A stretch of 64,000 nt of DNA from Gigaspora rosea. Lineage: Eukaryota > Glomeromycota > Glomeromycetes > Diversisporales > Gigasporaceae. The stretch lies in NCBI GenBank assembly GCA_003550325.1, contig QKWP01001099.1, positions 1 to 64,000 of the forward strand, in the 5' to 3' direction. Of the stretch, positions 23,543-35,435 are shown piece after piece. The position numbers were made by a program, and so were the translations under genes. The notes below the pieces were generated by a model. That model saw only the letters and a list, made by a program, of their open reading frames with translations, was not told where the DNA came from and searched no databases. Position 1 is the first letter of the stretch; every line of letters starts with the position of its first letter.

Positions 23543-25841
23543 CTGGCATTAGAGGACGTAAAGCAGATCGTGTAATATTATGATGAGATAGGTTTAAGTC
23601 TGAAAGCTCAACCAAAAATTCTGTGCGCTCTGGATTAAAAGAAATTATAGTAGAAGGTTTATAGCTTTTTTTTCCTAGTTTGTTTGATAGCTGAACTTCT
23701 ACTTTATCACCTATCTTCCAGGTTGCCGCGAACCAGTCAAAGCTCTTAATATGCCTTCTATTTTCTGCTGCACCATCACAAACAGATCCACAAGTATGAA
23801 TTGCTATATATTCAAGCTTGGCCGCCAAAGAAAAAAGAGTTGTGTTAAGAGTATGAACATCCATTGATTCAATTGCAAAATATGCAATTGGGAAGTTAAA
23901 AGAGTGGGTTATCAAGTGCCACACTATTTGGTGGACTTGAGTTGCTAAAGCTCGTTCACGGTCTTTTTCATCTTCATCCTTTTTTTGATTATCAAAGTGA
24001 TTTTGATTTTGAACATCATAAAAACATTTTTTACCAAAAGCTTCGATTTCTGCATTTTCATCATCAAAATCAACATATCCAACATATTTATTTTTACGCT
24101 GACTCCATAAAAGTCCTATAATAAATAAAAATTAAGTTTTTTTTTTTTTAATTAATTAATTAATTACCTTTTTGTATTTTAAATGAATCGTGAGAAAAAA
24201 AGCCTAATCATGCGTATCCCCACATGTTATTTGCTTCCATATTAGCTATTATTCGCTCCACTGCCTTGTCTTGCCAACCTGTATGTTGATTTGTTTCGTT
24301 TATGTAGCTTTTAAGTGTTGATAATGATGGCAACCTAATAATAGATTTCATTGCTTTGTATGCAGCAGGACCTCTGCTGTAAATTGATACTGCCCATCTA
24401 ATAAACCTATAAAATATATTTAGTAAATTTAGGTAAATTCTTATTAAACACAATTGATTTTCTTACTTACATAGGATGATACCGTACTACTTTCAGTTTT
24501 TCGCTTTGTACCCGAATTAGCTCCTTCAAAATTAAATTTGGTATATCTTCATGTTTTTTATTTTTAACTTCGTCAACCACATTATGAATAACGTTAGTTA
24601 ACGGTTCTGATATATTCTCTTCTTCTGCTTCAAACTTTAGTTTTAAATGATTTTGAAGCTCTCTAATCAATTCACTCTGTGATTTAATTGTCTAAAATAA
24701 AATAATTGTTAGTATATAAAATTATTAAAAAAACAGAAACTTAATTTAATAAATACTTTTCGCGTATTTTAAACAAGTTCTGTTAGACTTTCTCTGGATG
24801 CATGTACCATTTTAACAGACTGAACACCATCGGTATGTTGTTTTTCAATTTTGTACAATGTATTGCGTAATGTTTTACAATTTACACATATATTCCCATC
24901 TGATACAAGAAGAGCACAGTCTACTCTGCAGTAGGCCTTGTTATCAGTTCCTCTATTTTCCAGATTGGCTACAATCTCATAATCGTTTTTTGGTCCTAAA
25001 CAATTAGAATATATATGGTTTCCTCGCAAGTAAGTGGCCTGTTCAAATCCTATATAAATTATAAATAATGTTATTAAAGATTATCAATTTAAAAGCACAT
25101 AATTAAATTTTACCTTTGGTATATTGCCCCACACAAACAGATGATTTGTTACAAAATCACATTATTGAAACAACTTCATCCATTGTTGAGATTCTTATGT
25201 TAATATAATTATTTTTTAAAATGGAATCGTTGATTTTAAATCCGTTCACCAAAATAGAGCATTCTATAAATTCTCGACACTTATGATAAGCTTGTTTAAG
25301 TTGAAGTTCTTTTTGCATATTTTTTTTATCAAAAAATATAAGTCGCAAAAACTCTTCATTACCTATTAGAGTTATGCTAGCGAACTCTGTATTATTACAT
25401 ATAATTGTTGCTAGAGCTTTTTTGATAGAAACTAATGTAATTATCTCAGCATTTTTTGAAATAGGATACATGGTTGTCTTCTTTAATTATTTGACCAATA
25501 TATACTCCATTGCAGCTAGAACTTAAAAAAATCGTAGATAGAGCAGATTTTTTGCCCTTAAAAAAACGTTTGATACTAAGTGCTTTCATCCAAGCAAAAA
25601 AAGATGGGTATCGCCTTTGTGTGATCATATCATAAACATAAACATGGTTTTCTGATTTTTCATACAAGATGCGTCCTTTTGCAGATTTTTTGAGTGTTGA
25701 AAAAAACCAGACACTTTGACCATTAAGATCAGGACGAAGCTGATACAGTTGCTGTAAAGCTTCATTTCTTGAATTCTCCGTGCATTTGGAACGTTTTGTT
25801 GCTGGCCCATTTAGTGTCTTTTCAGATAAAATTTTATTTCT

Positions 25842-26734
25842 CTAAAATAAATAGCATAAAAAATTAATCGATTATATCATGTCATGCTTATATATAAAAA
25901 TACAAGCTAAATATAACTTCCATAACTCAATAACATGTACCCAATATAAATAAATTTTCTAAAATCCCGATTCTAATATTTAAGATATCTAATGTTCATT
26001 TTTTTTAGCCCCTGTTCCATTTGACAACCGCAACTAGCATTATTATTCCTAGAGTATGCCCTATATTAGCAAATTTTGTAATAAGTAGATACTTTGTACT
26101 TATTTGCTTGAATTTTAATTATATATTGATAGTGATTTGATAATAAATAGACGCTTTATATCTGTTCACTTCAACCTCACACTGATGATAATTTTTAATT
26201 ATTTTAAATATGCCCATTTCAATAGATTTTTGGCAATAAATTAATGCCTTTATTTATTTCAATTCTAATTTCATGCTACTGATTATTTATTTCTAAGCAT
26301 TCCTTATTTTGCTAAGATGATAACCCTTTGAACTCAGAAAACTTATGCCTGATTATTTAGAAGCAAGTTCACAAATTCAATTATAATCAGTTTTTATATT
26401 GGGTATGTGCTATTTTCAAAGATACTTATGTTCTGATTTGAGTTATATATACTGATATCTTACCTTTATTCCTCTCATCTCCTTTATAATAAAATTGTGC
26501 ATAATGAGCATGATGCGTGATCCAGTTTTTAATGATAAATAAAGTGACTACAAAACTTTTATATAGTTAAACACTTACTTTCATATATTCTAAGTTCAAA
26601 TAAAAGTTAAGATCTTAGCAGGTGTAATTATTCAAGAAAACTTATTATTAAAACTTTGACGTGTTTGATCGAAGTATATGTAATTTATATAAAATAGATA
26701 TAAAATGACAATCATTTTACTATTATTAAACTTG
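25842..26734. other. noncoding 5' side of the large element, with a degenerate repeat
   Basis: No first exon for the transposase could be recognised. About 26075-26290 holds three loose copies of a unit like GATAATAAATAGACGCTTTATATCTGTT...TTTCAATTYTAATTTCATRCTACTGAT (roughly 80-90 bp). This is where a promoter and a missing N-terminal exon would be expected. Confidence 0.45.
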
Positions 26735-27084
26735 TGTAACTATAGAGTTGTTCCCCCCATTAATTAACTATCCCCTAGGTAATACTTAAACGTAAATATA
26801 GATAATATTAGTAAAAAAGGTTTATATATGCTAATGTTCGAAATTTTTGATTTTTCTTATAAACTGTTTTTTTACTAAGATAATCTATCTTTATAACTTA
26901 GAAAAAGTTGTTCAGAATAAAATTTTACATTATGTTTTTTGATATTACTTATTTATTTTTACATTTTACTAGTAAAATTTTTAATTTTTAAAATTTAAAA
27001 TTTTTTGTCTACAAAATCATGTGATTTGATTGGTCAGAATTAGGGGTGCAACATGTTGTGAGTGCGACAAATTTCTATTTCCAT
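26735..27084. repeat. right inverted terminal arm of the large TTAA element
   Basis: The complement of 13912-14193 plus 14731-14800. Its outermost sequence is GGAAATAGAAATTTGTCGCAC on the complement, next to TTAA at 27085-27088. Confidence 0.8.
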
Positions 27085-27240
27085 TTAAGTATATTTAATT
27101 TAGATTATTTAGTAAGAGCTAAATTCTAAGTTATTTGTTATATAAGTGATAATGGCTTATATATTACTAAACCAATCAGATTTCAGGATTTCATATAATA
27201 TCACAATTAGAAAATTCAAAACAAATGGTTGTTTTATTAA

Positions 27241-27926
27241 GGGTAGAGGGTACTATTTTAAAATTTTATATAAACTTAATAGTAAATTTTTTTTATATTT
27301 AATTTTATGAAAAATTATAATAAATAAACTAATCATATTTTAAGCCAAGTTTGTAGAACAGGTTTTTCTAATTCTAATGATAGTAAAATCATTAAAATTG
27401 GTCAAAAACTCAGTAAGATATGAAATGTTAAAAATTGGATATTAAATTTAGTAATAAAACTAACTTATAAATTTACGTAAATTGACCAATCAGCATTAGC
27501 AATTTTGTGCAACCCAGAAAATATTTGGCCAACCCAGAAAAACTTTATGATATATACAAGTATATTTTTTTAAAATACTAGGAAAATGGAAACCATTTAG
27601 GGTCCGAAGGACCAAATATAAGCCAATAGGCATCAGTTGGATTGTTTTGATTGTTGTTTTTTTATATTACACCTGATCTAGCCAATCAGAATTCATAATT
27701 TGCGGACACACACACAAACCAGGTCACTATGACTCTACCGTAATGTCCTTCGGACAATAATAATTTTACCATAATAAATTAATTGTTTTATTTATATTTT
27801 GTAAAATTTTAATAAAAATTAGTTGTAATTTAAAAAAGTTTTATTAGTAGCATATGTCAATTTTATATGAAAATTTCAAAATACCATATAAAAACTATAT
27901 AAAAATGATCTACGTACCCTCTACTC
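27241..27926. mobile_element. TTAA-flanked nonautonomous element (Kolobok-type)
   Basis: TTAA at 27237-27240 and 27927-27930. Ends are GGGTAGAGGGTAC and, on the complement, GAGTAGAGGGTACGTAGATC. The interior (686 bp) is AT-rich with GGTCCGAAGGACC and GTCCTTCGGAC palindromes near 27600 and 27745. No ORF. Confidence 0.7.
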
Positions 27927-28282
27927 TTAAAAACCAACAAAAATCGCTTATTACTTAACATCTGTATAAAAAACCACCTTTTGTGCTCTAACAAAAAGTT
28001 TTTTTTAAGTGATTTTATATTGTAATATAGTAACTTTTAGGCAAGAAACTATATCACTTGACTTAACATTTAAGAGGGTAAAGAATGTGAAGATAATGAG
28101 AAAATAAACAAGAAAATAAAAGAATAGAATATGAAAATAAAGATTTATAGTCAAAGGATAATATCAGTTTATTAGATATAATATTTTTAAGTACCGGTAC
28201 AAGTATTTTTAGAAAAGAAGATTTGTAAAGAACAGAACTTGCTCTGCCTTGGGGAAAAAGGCAGGGTTTATATATCTGTAGA

Positions 28283-28424
28283 CAGTATTGGCACTTGGTA
28301 TATGTCCATATTTTTTAAAAAATTTGACTATGTCCAAACCTATATGTCCATGTCTATAAATTACTATGTTTATATTTGTCCATATTATTTTTAATAAGTC
28401 CAAATGTCCATATTGCCCAACACT
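28283..28424. mobile_element. hAT-type MITE with TATGTCCA iterons
   Basis: ATCTGTAGA flanks both sides (28274-28282 and 28425-28433). The left end is CAGTATTGGCACTTGG and the complement of the right end is AGTGTTGGGCAATATGG. ATGTCCA/TGGACAT words recur six times inside. 142 bp, noncoding. Confidence 0.7.
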
Positions 28425-28454
28425 ATCTGTAGAAAATTAGGATTTTTACTATAA

Positions 28455-28640
28455 TGAGATATAATAAGGTAATATGATAAAGAAATATAATAACGAGTTA
28501 TAATAATGAGTTATGATAAAGAGATATAATAACGAGTTATGATAACGAGTTATAATAAAGAAATATGGTAATGAGTTATAATAGCGAGTTATAATAAAGA
28601 GATATAATAACAAGTTATGATAATGAGTTATTAATAAAAA
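28455..28640. repeat. minisatellite of ATAACGAGTTAT-like units
   Basis: Repeated words GAGTTATRATAA and AGAGATATAATAAC in irregular order, unit about 12 or 24 bp. Confidence 0.75.
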
Positions 28641-28996
28641 TAACTCCTTTTTGAGAACAAAGAAAAGTTTTTCTAATGAAAGTAATACTACAAATTTGAT
28701 TGCTTCAATAAAATTTATACTATTTTTAATATTTCTATGATATTTTCCTAATACTATTATTTTAAATTTATACCAAAATTATACAAATATAACACTATAC
28801 TTTTAAACCCTAACCCTAATTTAGATGCTTATTTTTAACTCTAAACTAACAAAAACTAAACTTTATTAATATAAAGATAATTTACAAGTAATATTATCAC
28901 ATATATCACCTATAACTTAATGGTAGGCTTTCTCGGATTGGTTACACAATATAAAATTTAGTACATCCGTCACATGCATGATGTAGATCATTTTGC

Positions 28997-29405
28997 ATAT
29001 ATAATTTTTGATGCCAAATATCATAAATTTCAAACCAAAGATTTAATAAAAAAGAAACCCGTTAACTTGAGGAATAAGCAACTTTAATATGGAATGGGCA
29101 AAGTATTACTTAGAGTTAAAACTGAAGTAACAATTTCTACAAGTCATATAGCACAATCACGGTTTGTCTTAAATGTAGATATTAAATAAACATCAAAATT
29201 TAATTATATATAAAAACTATAAAAAAATTCAATATTTCTAAGAAACTAATATTAAATAATTAAAAATTTACCTTTATTATATTATAATTTTAACTATCAC
29301 TATTGCTAAATATCATAGAAATTTTTAATCCAACAATTTAATAAAAAAACCCCGTTAACGTCAGGAATAGGCAACTTTAATACGGAATGGGCAAGTATTA
29401 CTAAG
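28997..29405. repeat. tandem ~310-bp duplication, second copy split by an hAT element
   Basis: The block AATTTAATAAAAAAG...CCCGTTAAC...GGAATGGGCAAAGTATTACTTAGAGTTAAA near 29040-29125 recurs at 29330-29405 and continues after the inserted element at 31277. The uninterrupted copy preserves the pre-insertion sequence. Confidence 0.75.
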
Positions 29406-31276
29406 CAGTGTTGTTATTGAACATGTCCAATTGGACATGTCCAATTGGACAGGGCTAATTGGACATAAGGCTAAAAAGGCTAATAAATTTGGATTGGACT
29501 TTATAAGTCCAATTGGCCTTAAGTAAAAAAATGCTAACTCTAGTAATATAATACTAAAAAAGATATTAAAAATATATAAATACTATAATTAATTAAAGCA
29601 ATTCTTGCTAATAATTTATTATATAAATTTAGATAATAAAATTTGAATCAAGTAGACAAGTCTATCACAATAATAAATCTACTTTCTAGTTAAAACTTTT
29701 TTTTATTAATTAAAAATTGAGCTCTAATATATTAATTTATGTACTTAAAAGAAACTTAAATCAATATAATAAAAATTTAAATGAGAAATTAATTAGTATA
29801 TTATTTGATAATATTTAGTTAATTAAATAAAAAAGCTTTTGAAAATACTTAATTGAAAAGTTTTTAAAGTTATTAATATATATGGCTTATTTAAATACAA
29901 TATTGCTTTAAAATTTTATTAGTATTGTAGCTATATAATATAAAGTTTAAATACAGAATTTAAGTTTTATTATATTTAATGCATTGTATATCTTGAAATA
30001 TTATATTTTACAGATCATAATTTAAAATAAAATTTATATTTTCTACTTAACTTCTAACCTTCTAAAACCAACAAATACTTGTTTATTATAACTTTACTTT
30101 AAAATGAACTCTAATCCTAAAAAATGCATCCCAAAAAAATTTAATTTTTAAGATTTTATATTATAATTTTATTTTAATCTGCTACATTAAATATTATTTT
30201 GTTTCTAGTATATACTTTATAATATTACATATTACTCTGTTTCTGGTATATGTGCTATAAGCCAAAAACAAATACTTATATATAAAAATATTACTTTCAA
30301 CTTTTACTAATATGTATATTTTGAGTAAAAAAAGAATGATTACTTTTATTTTCTATTTTTATATATACAAAATTGACTGCAAATTAATTATTTTATAATT
30401 ATCAAGTTATATAATATAAACTTCTTTTAACTTATTCAAAATTATTTATTTTTATGTATAATAACTAATATTATATACACAATATTAATTAAATTGATTA
30501 TTTTCTATTCTACTTCTATGTTACTATCTAATTAATTCTACAGAGGTATACAACTAAACTATATAACCACAAGAAACAAATTTTTATCAAGGGTTGTTCT
30601 ATAAATAACATATTCTAAATACTATTTCTTTTTATTAAACGATTTTTACTATATTATTATTTATATATTTTGTTAATAGGATATATATACAGTTAACTTT
30701 TTCTATTCTATTAAAAATGTTCTTTAAAGATTTTTATATGTAAAATTTTTTTAGATTTGGTTCTCAAAGAGTTATTATTAGCTAATTTGAACTTTATAAT
30801 AAATTTACAAATGTTCTAGAAGAATTTGTTTGGTTTAAAAAGAATTTAATAGTGTTTGGATTAAAAAGAGTTGATCTGTATATATAATAACAATTTGATA
30901 TTAATATTTATAAGCCAAATGTTCTTGATTTAAGACTCTAATAGTTGATTATATAATCTTAAAAATAATTTGTGCTTTTTTCAAAGCTTATTTTCACAAG
31001 TTTATATAAAAATTATATATTTTAAATAGTCTGTGCAAAGTATTTTATTACAAATATATATATATTATTAATTATAAAGATATTTATTGAACAAGATATA
31101 TATGTCCAATTAGCCCTAGCCTTTATGTCCAATTGGACATATGGCTAATTGGTCAATTGGACATGTGGACAACAACTAAGGTTAATTAGCCATTTGTCAA
31201 TTAGCCATATGTCCAATTGGACATGAGGGCTAGGGCTAGTGATTTTTTATTGGACTTAAGGCTAGTAACAACACTG
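29406..31276. mobile_element. nonautonomous hAT-type element, 1.87 kb, TTGGACAT iterons
   Basis: Target duplication TTACTAAG at 29398-29405 and 31277-31284. Ends are CAGTGTTGTTATTG and, on the complement, CAGTGTTGTTACTAG. Both subterminal zones are packed with CCAATTGGACATGTCCAATT-type words and GGCTAATTGGACAT. The 1.5-kb interior is strongly AT-rich without ORFs. Confidence 0.92.
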
Positions 31277-31516
31277 TTACTAAGAGTTAAACTGAAGTAA
31301 GTTTAATAACTAGTAGTTTCAAACTAAAAAAAAACTTAATAAAACAAATAAAACAAACTACCCGAACAACAAAAATTGTTAAGTCTTCGTAAAGCACTAG
31401 TTACTACGAGTTTAACGAACAAAAAGTAGATTATTTGCACTTAAAAAGATCAACATGTATAATATATATATGTAACATCATATGCAGAAAGCCTACCCTT
31501 AATTGATAATCCAGAT

Positions 31517-31680
31517 TAGAGATGGGCACCATGCGCATGACTGCATGCATGCATGCAATTAATTCTGGCCAGCATTAAGAAATTAAATCATAACTTTGGT
31601 CAAAACATGCATGTATGCATGCAAAAAATGCATGCGCATGTGCATGCTAAAATGAAAATTTTGTATTTTGTCCATCTCTA
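31517..31680. mobile_element. hAT-type MITE with GCATGCATGC iterons
   Basis: Target duplication ATCCAGAT at 31509-31516 and 31681-31688. Ends are TAGAGATGGGCA and, on the complement, TAGAGATGGACA. Both arms carry runs of CATGCATGC/GCATGCGCATG. 164 bp with a central TTAATTCTGGCCAGCATTAA motif that recurs elsewhere in the window. Confidence 0.92.
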
Positions 31681-31689
31681 ATCCAGATA

Positions 31690-32662
31690 AGATCTGCAGA
31701 GTTACTATATTGGACAATAGTAAATTTTGGGGATAAATACAATATAAATTTTTATTATATGCTTCAATCTGAGCGGAGTCAAATGAAAAGTATTTTTTTA
31801 TTAAGTTAATGATACATATCGATTAATTGAAAGTTGTAGAGCTCGTCAAGACGCATCTAATGGTGATTAGATTATCGAAACCGGGCTAGTGGATGGCGAG
31901 TTATTATTAAAAAACGATTGGCCGACTATATAAAATCTCTATGTAAACAATATTTGTTTACATAGAAATTTTATATAGTCAGCCAATCATTTTTTAATAA
32001 TAACTCGCCATCCACTGGGCTGATTAGATGATCTAACTACCGTTAGACAGTGTTGTCACTTGGACGTTTTTTGGACATTTTGGACATTTTTTCAAATTAA
32101 AATTACTTAAAATTTTATTAAAATAATCTATTTAATTTTTTCACCAATGAGTCCAGCACCTAAAAAAATATATAATTATATATTTTTTTAAATTACTTTA
32201 TTGATTAGTTAAACATGGAACATAGGCTTGGACGATTTTGGACAATCTTGGACGTTGGACAAAAAACATAGTATGGACACGTCCAAGTGACAACACTGCC
32301 GTTAAATGCATCTCAACGAGCTCTACAACTTTTAATTAATCGACATGTATCATTAACTTAATAAAAAAATACTTTTCATTTAACTCCGCTCAGATTGAAG
32401 CATATAGTTAATATTATAGGAATTTTGCCCCAATTTCTAATATAGAAATTCTGCTAATTTTATCTGGATCAGCAATTAACTAATTTAGTAATATTTGATA
32501 TAGTTATATTTATTTTATTTAGTTATATCTAGGTTATTTAAAATATTTTAAATTATTTATTACTTTTCATTGGACCTATGTCAGATTTCAGTATATAATA
32601 AAAATTTATTCCCAAAATTTACTATTGTCCCAAAATATTAATAGCACTGATCTTATCTGGAT
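31690..32662. repeat. large composite foldback
   Basis: The inner arms 31756-31950 and 31954-32046 plus 32308-32406 pair around a 3-bp loop (ATGTAAACAA TAT TTGTTTACAT). The outer arms, about 31681-31755 and 32585-32662 (ATCCAGATAAGATC...GACAATAGTAAATTTTGGG), pair as well. A 253-bp hAT MITE (32047-32299) lies in the right inner arm. The whole could extrude a long hairpin. No ORF. Confidence 0.8.
32047..32299. mobile_element. hAT-type MITE with TTGGAC iterons
   Basis: Flanks CCGTTAGA and CCGTTAAA (one mismatch) form the 8-bp duplication. Ends are CAGTGTTGTCACTTGGACG on both strands. TTGGACA words recur in each arm. The interior AAATTACTTAAAATTTTATT...ATATATAATTATATATTTTTT is shared with the element at 59259-59517. 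Confidence 0.9.
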
Positions 32663-34055
32663 CATCAGTTAAATGAATTTCACTATATCTGATATCTAGT
32701 TTATTTAGTAATATTTAAATTATTTAGTTATATTTAGATTATTTAGTCATACCTAGATTATTTTATTACTAAATACCCTAATCTAAGTTAAATACTGTAT
32801 AACTAAATAATATATATTTTTTTTTTGCATTCAGCGATCTTGCTTTTTTTTATTATGAACTATGCAGTCTAGCTGCCTTGTACAAGTACAAAATATGACT
32901 ACTAACATTCTGTGTAAAAAAGACTCTCCAAGCGATAACTAAGTTACCTGCCCAAAGCGATCCGCCATACCAAACATTCGTCTCAATCCGGTATCAGAAT
33001 TTATCTTCCGATTTTAATCTGTCAATCACCAACTGGTGTTGGATGCCATATCAAGACTGCCTTTCTTTTCTTAAAATTTTAACTTCTTCACAAAGAGCAC
33101 GTAAAGAAAAAAAGGGGAAAGATAAAAACAAAAACAAAAAGAAAACGACAAAGTATAAAAGGGAAAAAACAAAAAGAGGGAAAAAAGGAAAAACGAAAGA
33201 AAAGAATAAAACAGAAAAAGAGAAAAAGAAAGAAAACAAAATAAATATAGATAGGTATAGTTAAAGTCTATACTAAACTCGTAAAAATTATACAGCACAG
33301 TCTCTATGATCTTAGCGCTGTATTACAATGAAGAATGTAACTACATAACCCTACATCTTCTACGAGGTCGAGATCCACCAAGCGAAAATTTATTTAATCT
33401 CATCCGTCCGATATTAGTCCTTCGCCAAAAACACGTGGTCACCTGGCAGCATTGCGAGCACGTGACTTCTCGTGACTTCATGCACTAAAGTTTCCATTCT
33501 CGGATGTAAACAATGTTGATCTTCTGGAGGGGGTAAGCCGAAATCACCACTTTTTGGAAAAATTTTTGAAAAAACCGAGTGGGAGTCCGATACACAGGTT
33601 TCACTTGTAGAAAGAAAGGAGTGTGGGTTCTTCTTTATCAACTTCATATGCCCTTACTTTCACCTTATGGCGGACACCCCAGGAAGGCTTTTCCTACTAC
33701 CGGTGAGTGATAAACTCTGAACTTGTCGGCAGACAGTCTATTAACTTTGTAACTAAAAAACAAGAGCCATAAAGAAGTGAGTGATAAACTATAAAACTAC
33801 TAGCAAAATAGTCAATTAACTCTATCTCTAAATAATAGCTGCCGCCATAGGACCTATATAAGTATGTCTTCGGTTTATACAAAATTAATACTAAAGTTTT
33901 TGCAGAATATGTGTACAAGTGATCGTCAGGGAGAGTTGGTTGTGGGGTTTCTAACAATTGTTGTATTTAGTTATATTTGACTAAGCACATTTTTTAAAAA
34001 AGTTCTTAAATAAAAAAATTGTGTGATTATAAGAAGGTTAAATATATATACTATA
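32663..34055. other. gene-free stretch with low-complexity purine tract
   Basis: 33100-33260 is an AAAGAAAAAG-rich purine tract. About 33698-33850 holds two ~75-bp direct units beginning GTGAGTGATAAACT and containing GTCxATTAACTxT. 33300-33680 is more GC-balanced than its surroundings and may be an old coding remnant, but frames are broken and no family is recognised. Confidence 0.4.
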
Positions 34056-34199
34056 TAGTGTTAAAGATTTGATGTTTCCAGTATTCCCAGAAACATTTAA
34101 AAAAATCTAGAAATACTAAATTTAGAATTTATATTCCCTATTAGGAACAAAGTGGGAACATAAAAGTTAAAATTGTGTTCCCTATAGAGATAGTTTTTT

Positions 34200-34325
34200 T
34201 GTATAAGAAAGAAAAAAAGAGAAAAAGAAAGAAAGAAAGAAAGAAAGAAAGCGAAAGAAAGAGAAAAAAAGAGAGAAAAAGATAAAAAGAGAGAGAAAAA
34301 AAGAGAAAGAGAGAAAGAAAGATGA
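34200..34325. repeat. (GAAA)n/(GAGA)n microsatellite
   Basis: Purine-only tract of GAAAGAAAGAAA and GAGAAAAAGAGAG units. It is flanked on both sides by GGGAACA/TGTTCCC words (34085-34190 and 34340-34380), which look like subterminal iterons of a decayed inverted-repeat element. Confidence 0.75.
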
Positions 34326-34479
34326 GAAATTTAGTTATAGGAACATTAAAAATTTTTTGGGAACATAAATTTAATATTTTATATTTCTAAAGAACAAAAA
34401 AAATATTTCAAATCTTTTTTACTAATACCACATATATAACATTTAATAAATAAGAAATATTATATTTATAATACATGAT

Positions 34480-34565
34480 ATATAACACTCTACTATATAG
34501 ACTAGGTGACTAGGTAATAGTTATAGTTAGAGTTAGGGTTAAGGTTAGAATTAGAGTCAAAGTTT
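34480..34565. repeat. degenerate telomere-like TTAGGGTTA stretch
   Basis: TAGTTAGAGTTAGGGTTAAGGTTAGAATTAGAG: loosely repeated TTAGxG hexamers. Short and imperfect. Confidence 0.45.
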
Positions 34566-35435
34566 ATAGTAAATTTCGAAAGGAACATTTTTTGTAGTAA
34601 TACAACAGGGTTATCCTAGTAAAATTTTGAGATATTCGAGAATTTTAAAAAGTGTTCTAATATAGATGTTATATAACACGGTGTTATAAATACAACTTTC
34701 CAATAAATAAAATCTACAAATTCCAAAAAAATTTGTTTATAAAATAAATTTTTAATTTGTATGCTATAGATAAAAATTATATACAGTATATAAATTTATA
34801 TTGAAAAAATAAATAGATTTTAGTATTTACGTATTTTATTGATAAGAGTTAAATACTGCCTTTATTATATAAATCTTAAAAAAATTTAAGTAAATTGGTT
34901 TTTTATTTGATTTTATACATTATTTATATCATAATTAATATAATTAGTCATCAAGAATTTCTAGATATTATACATTATTTATATTAGAGAAACAAACAGT
35001 ATTGCACATCGGTAAAGGTCTATATATTTGGGTGGCTTACTTTAAACGTATTGATCTTAATATTTGTTATTTATAGTTTACATAAATCAACAAGAACTAC
35101 TATATACAGTGTATAAAATTTTCTTCTTTCTTTTTCTCTCCAAAATTTTTAAAATTTCAACACTATTATAAACTTATATTATATGTAACTTATATAATTT
35201 AAGCATTAAAAGACGAAACATAAGCATCACACCAAAACAAATGTTAGGCCAATATCAAAATTTTTTTCAATGTATATGCTACACGTACATCGTTATGAAA
35301 CTCTTATTGTTAATTGTGAATAACCAAAGGTCGATCGTATGAACATGTTCAATGTCAGACAATCTTTTTTACGAAGCGAAAAAATCTATCCGACCGGCTC
35401 CGTGAGATGATTGGTCGAATACATGACCGGATATA

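Larger units (their letters stand above)
16090..25841 (-). pseudogene. P/Kolobok-like DDE transposase with Tudor-like inserts, split by hAT
   Basis: Minus-strand exons, 5' to 3': 25841-25114, 25049-24775, 24691-24471, 24406-24168, 24115-23551 continued at 18776-18197 beyond the hAT, 17905-17619, and 17510-16090. Signature segments in order: a Cys-rich CRVDCALL...CVNCKTLR patch, LPSLSTLKSYINE, YVGYVDFDDEN (first acidic residue), GSVCDGAAENR (second), FFLNDPTHVFKKLRNN and LEGLFGTIREMSGD (last acidic residue). This is the order seen in P-element/THAP9- and Kolobok-type transposases. Two tandem SH3-like modules (WKIGDKVEV... and WYINDQCEV...WYSGRV), resembling Tudor/agenet folds, lie between the second Asp and the DPTH motif. 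A 5' exon with a start codon was not found. Breaks: in-frame TGA near 25157 and 24208, and single-base shifts in A-runs near 25460, 17230 and 16370. Confidence 0.75.
13912..27084 (-). mobile_element. large TTAA-bounded transposon carrying P/Kolobok-like transposase
   Basis: The outer ~350 bp on each side are inverted copies. Both read TTTGTCGCAC-C-CAACATGT...GCACC from outside inward, then share AATTTTATTCTGAACAACTTTTTC and ATAAACCTTTTTT. They are bounded by TTAA at 13908-13911 and 27085-27088. Inside lies one minus-strand transposase gene (25841 to 16090). A Harbinger-like MITE lies in the left arm and a 4.77-kb hAT in a transposase exon. Without these guests the element is about 7.9 kb. TTAA targets plus this transposase type suggest the Kolobok group; assignment to one superfamily is an inference. 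Confidence 0.72.

Noticed and set aside
23451-23924. 157-codon minus frame taken as one protein
   Set aside because: Its last ~30 codons are hAT terminal sequence. Only the part above 23542 belongs to the interrupted transposase.
28450-28640. Regular repeats considered as a CRISPR-like array
   Set aside because: Units are short, imperfect and without unique spacers, in a eukaryotic context.
33043-33298. Lys-rich plus frame and Phe/Leu-rich minus frames
   Set aside because: Purine-rich low-complexity DNA reads open in several frames at once.
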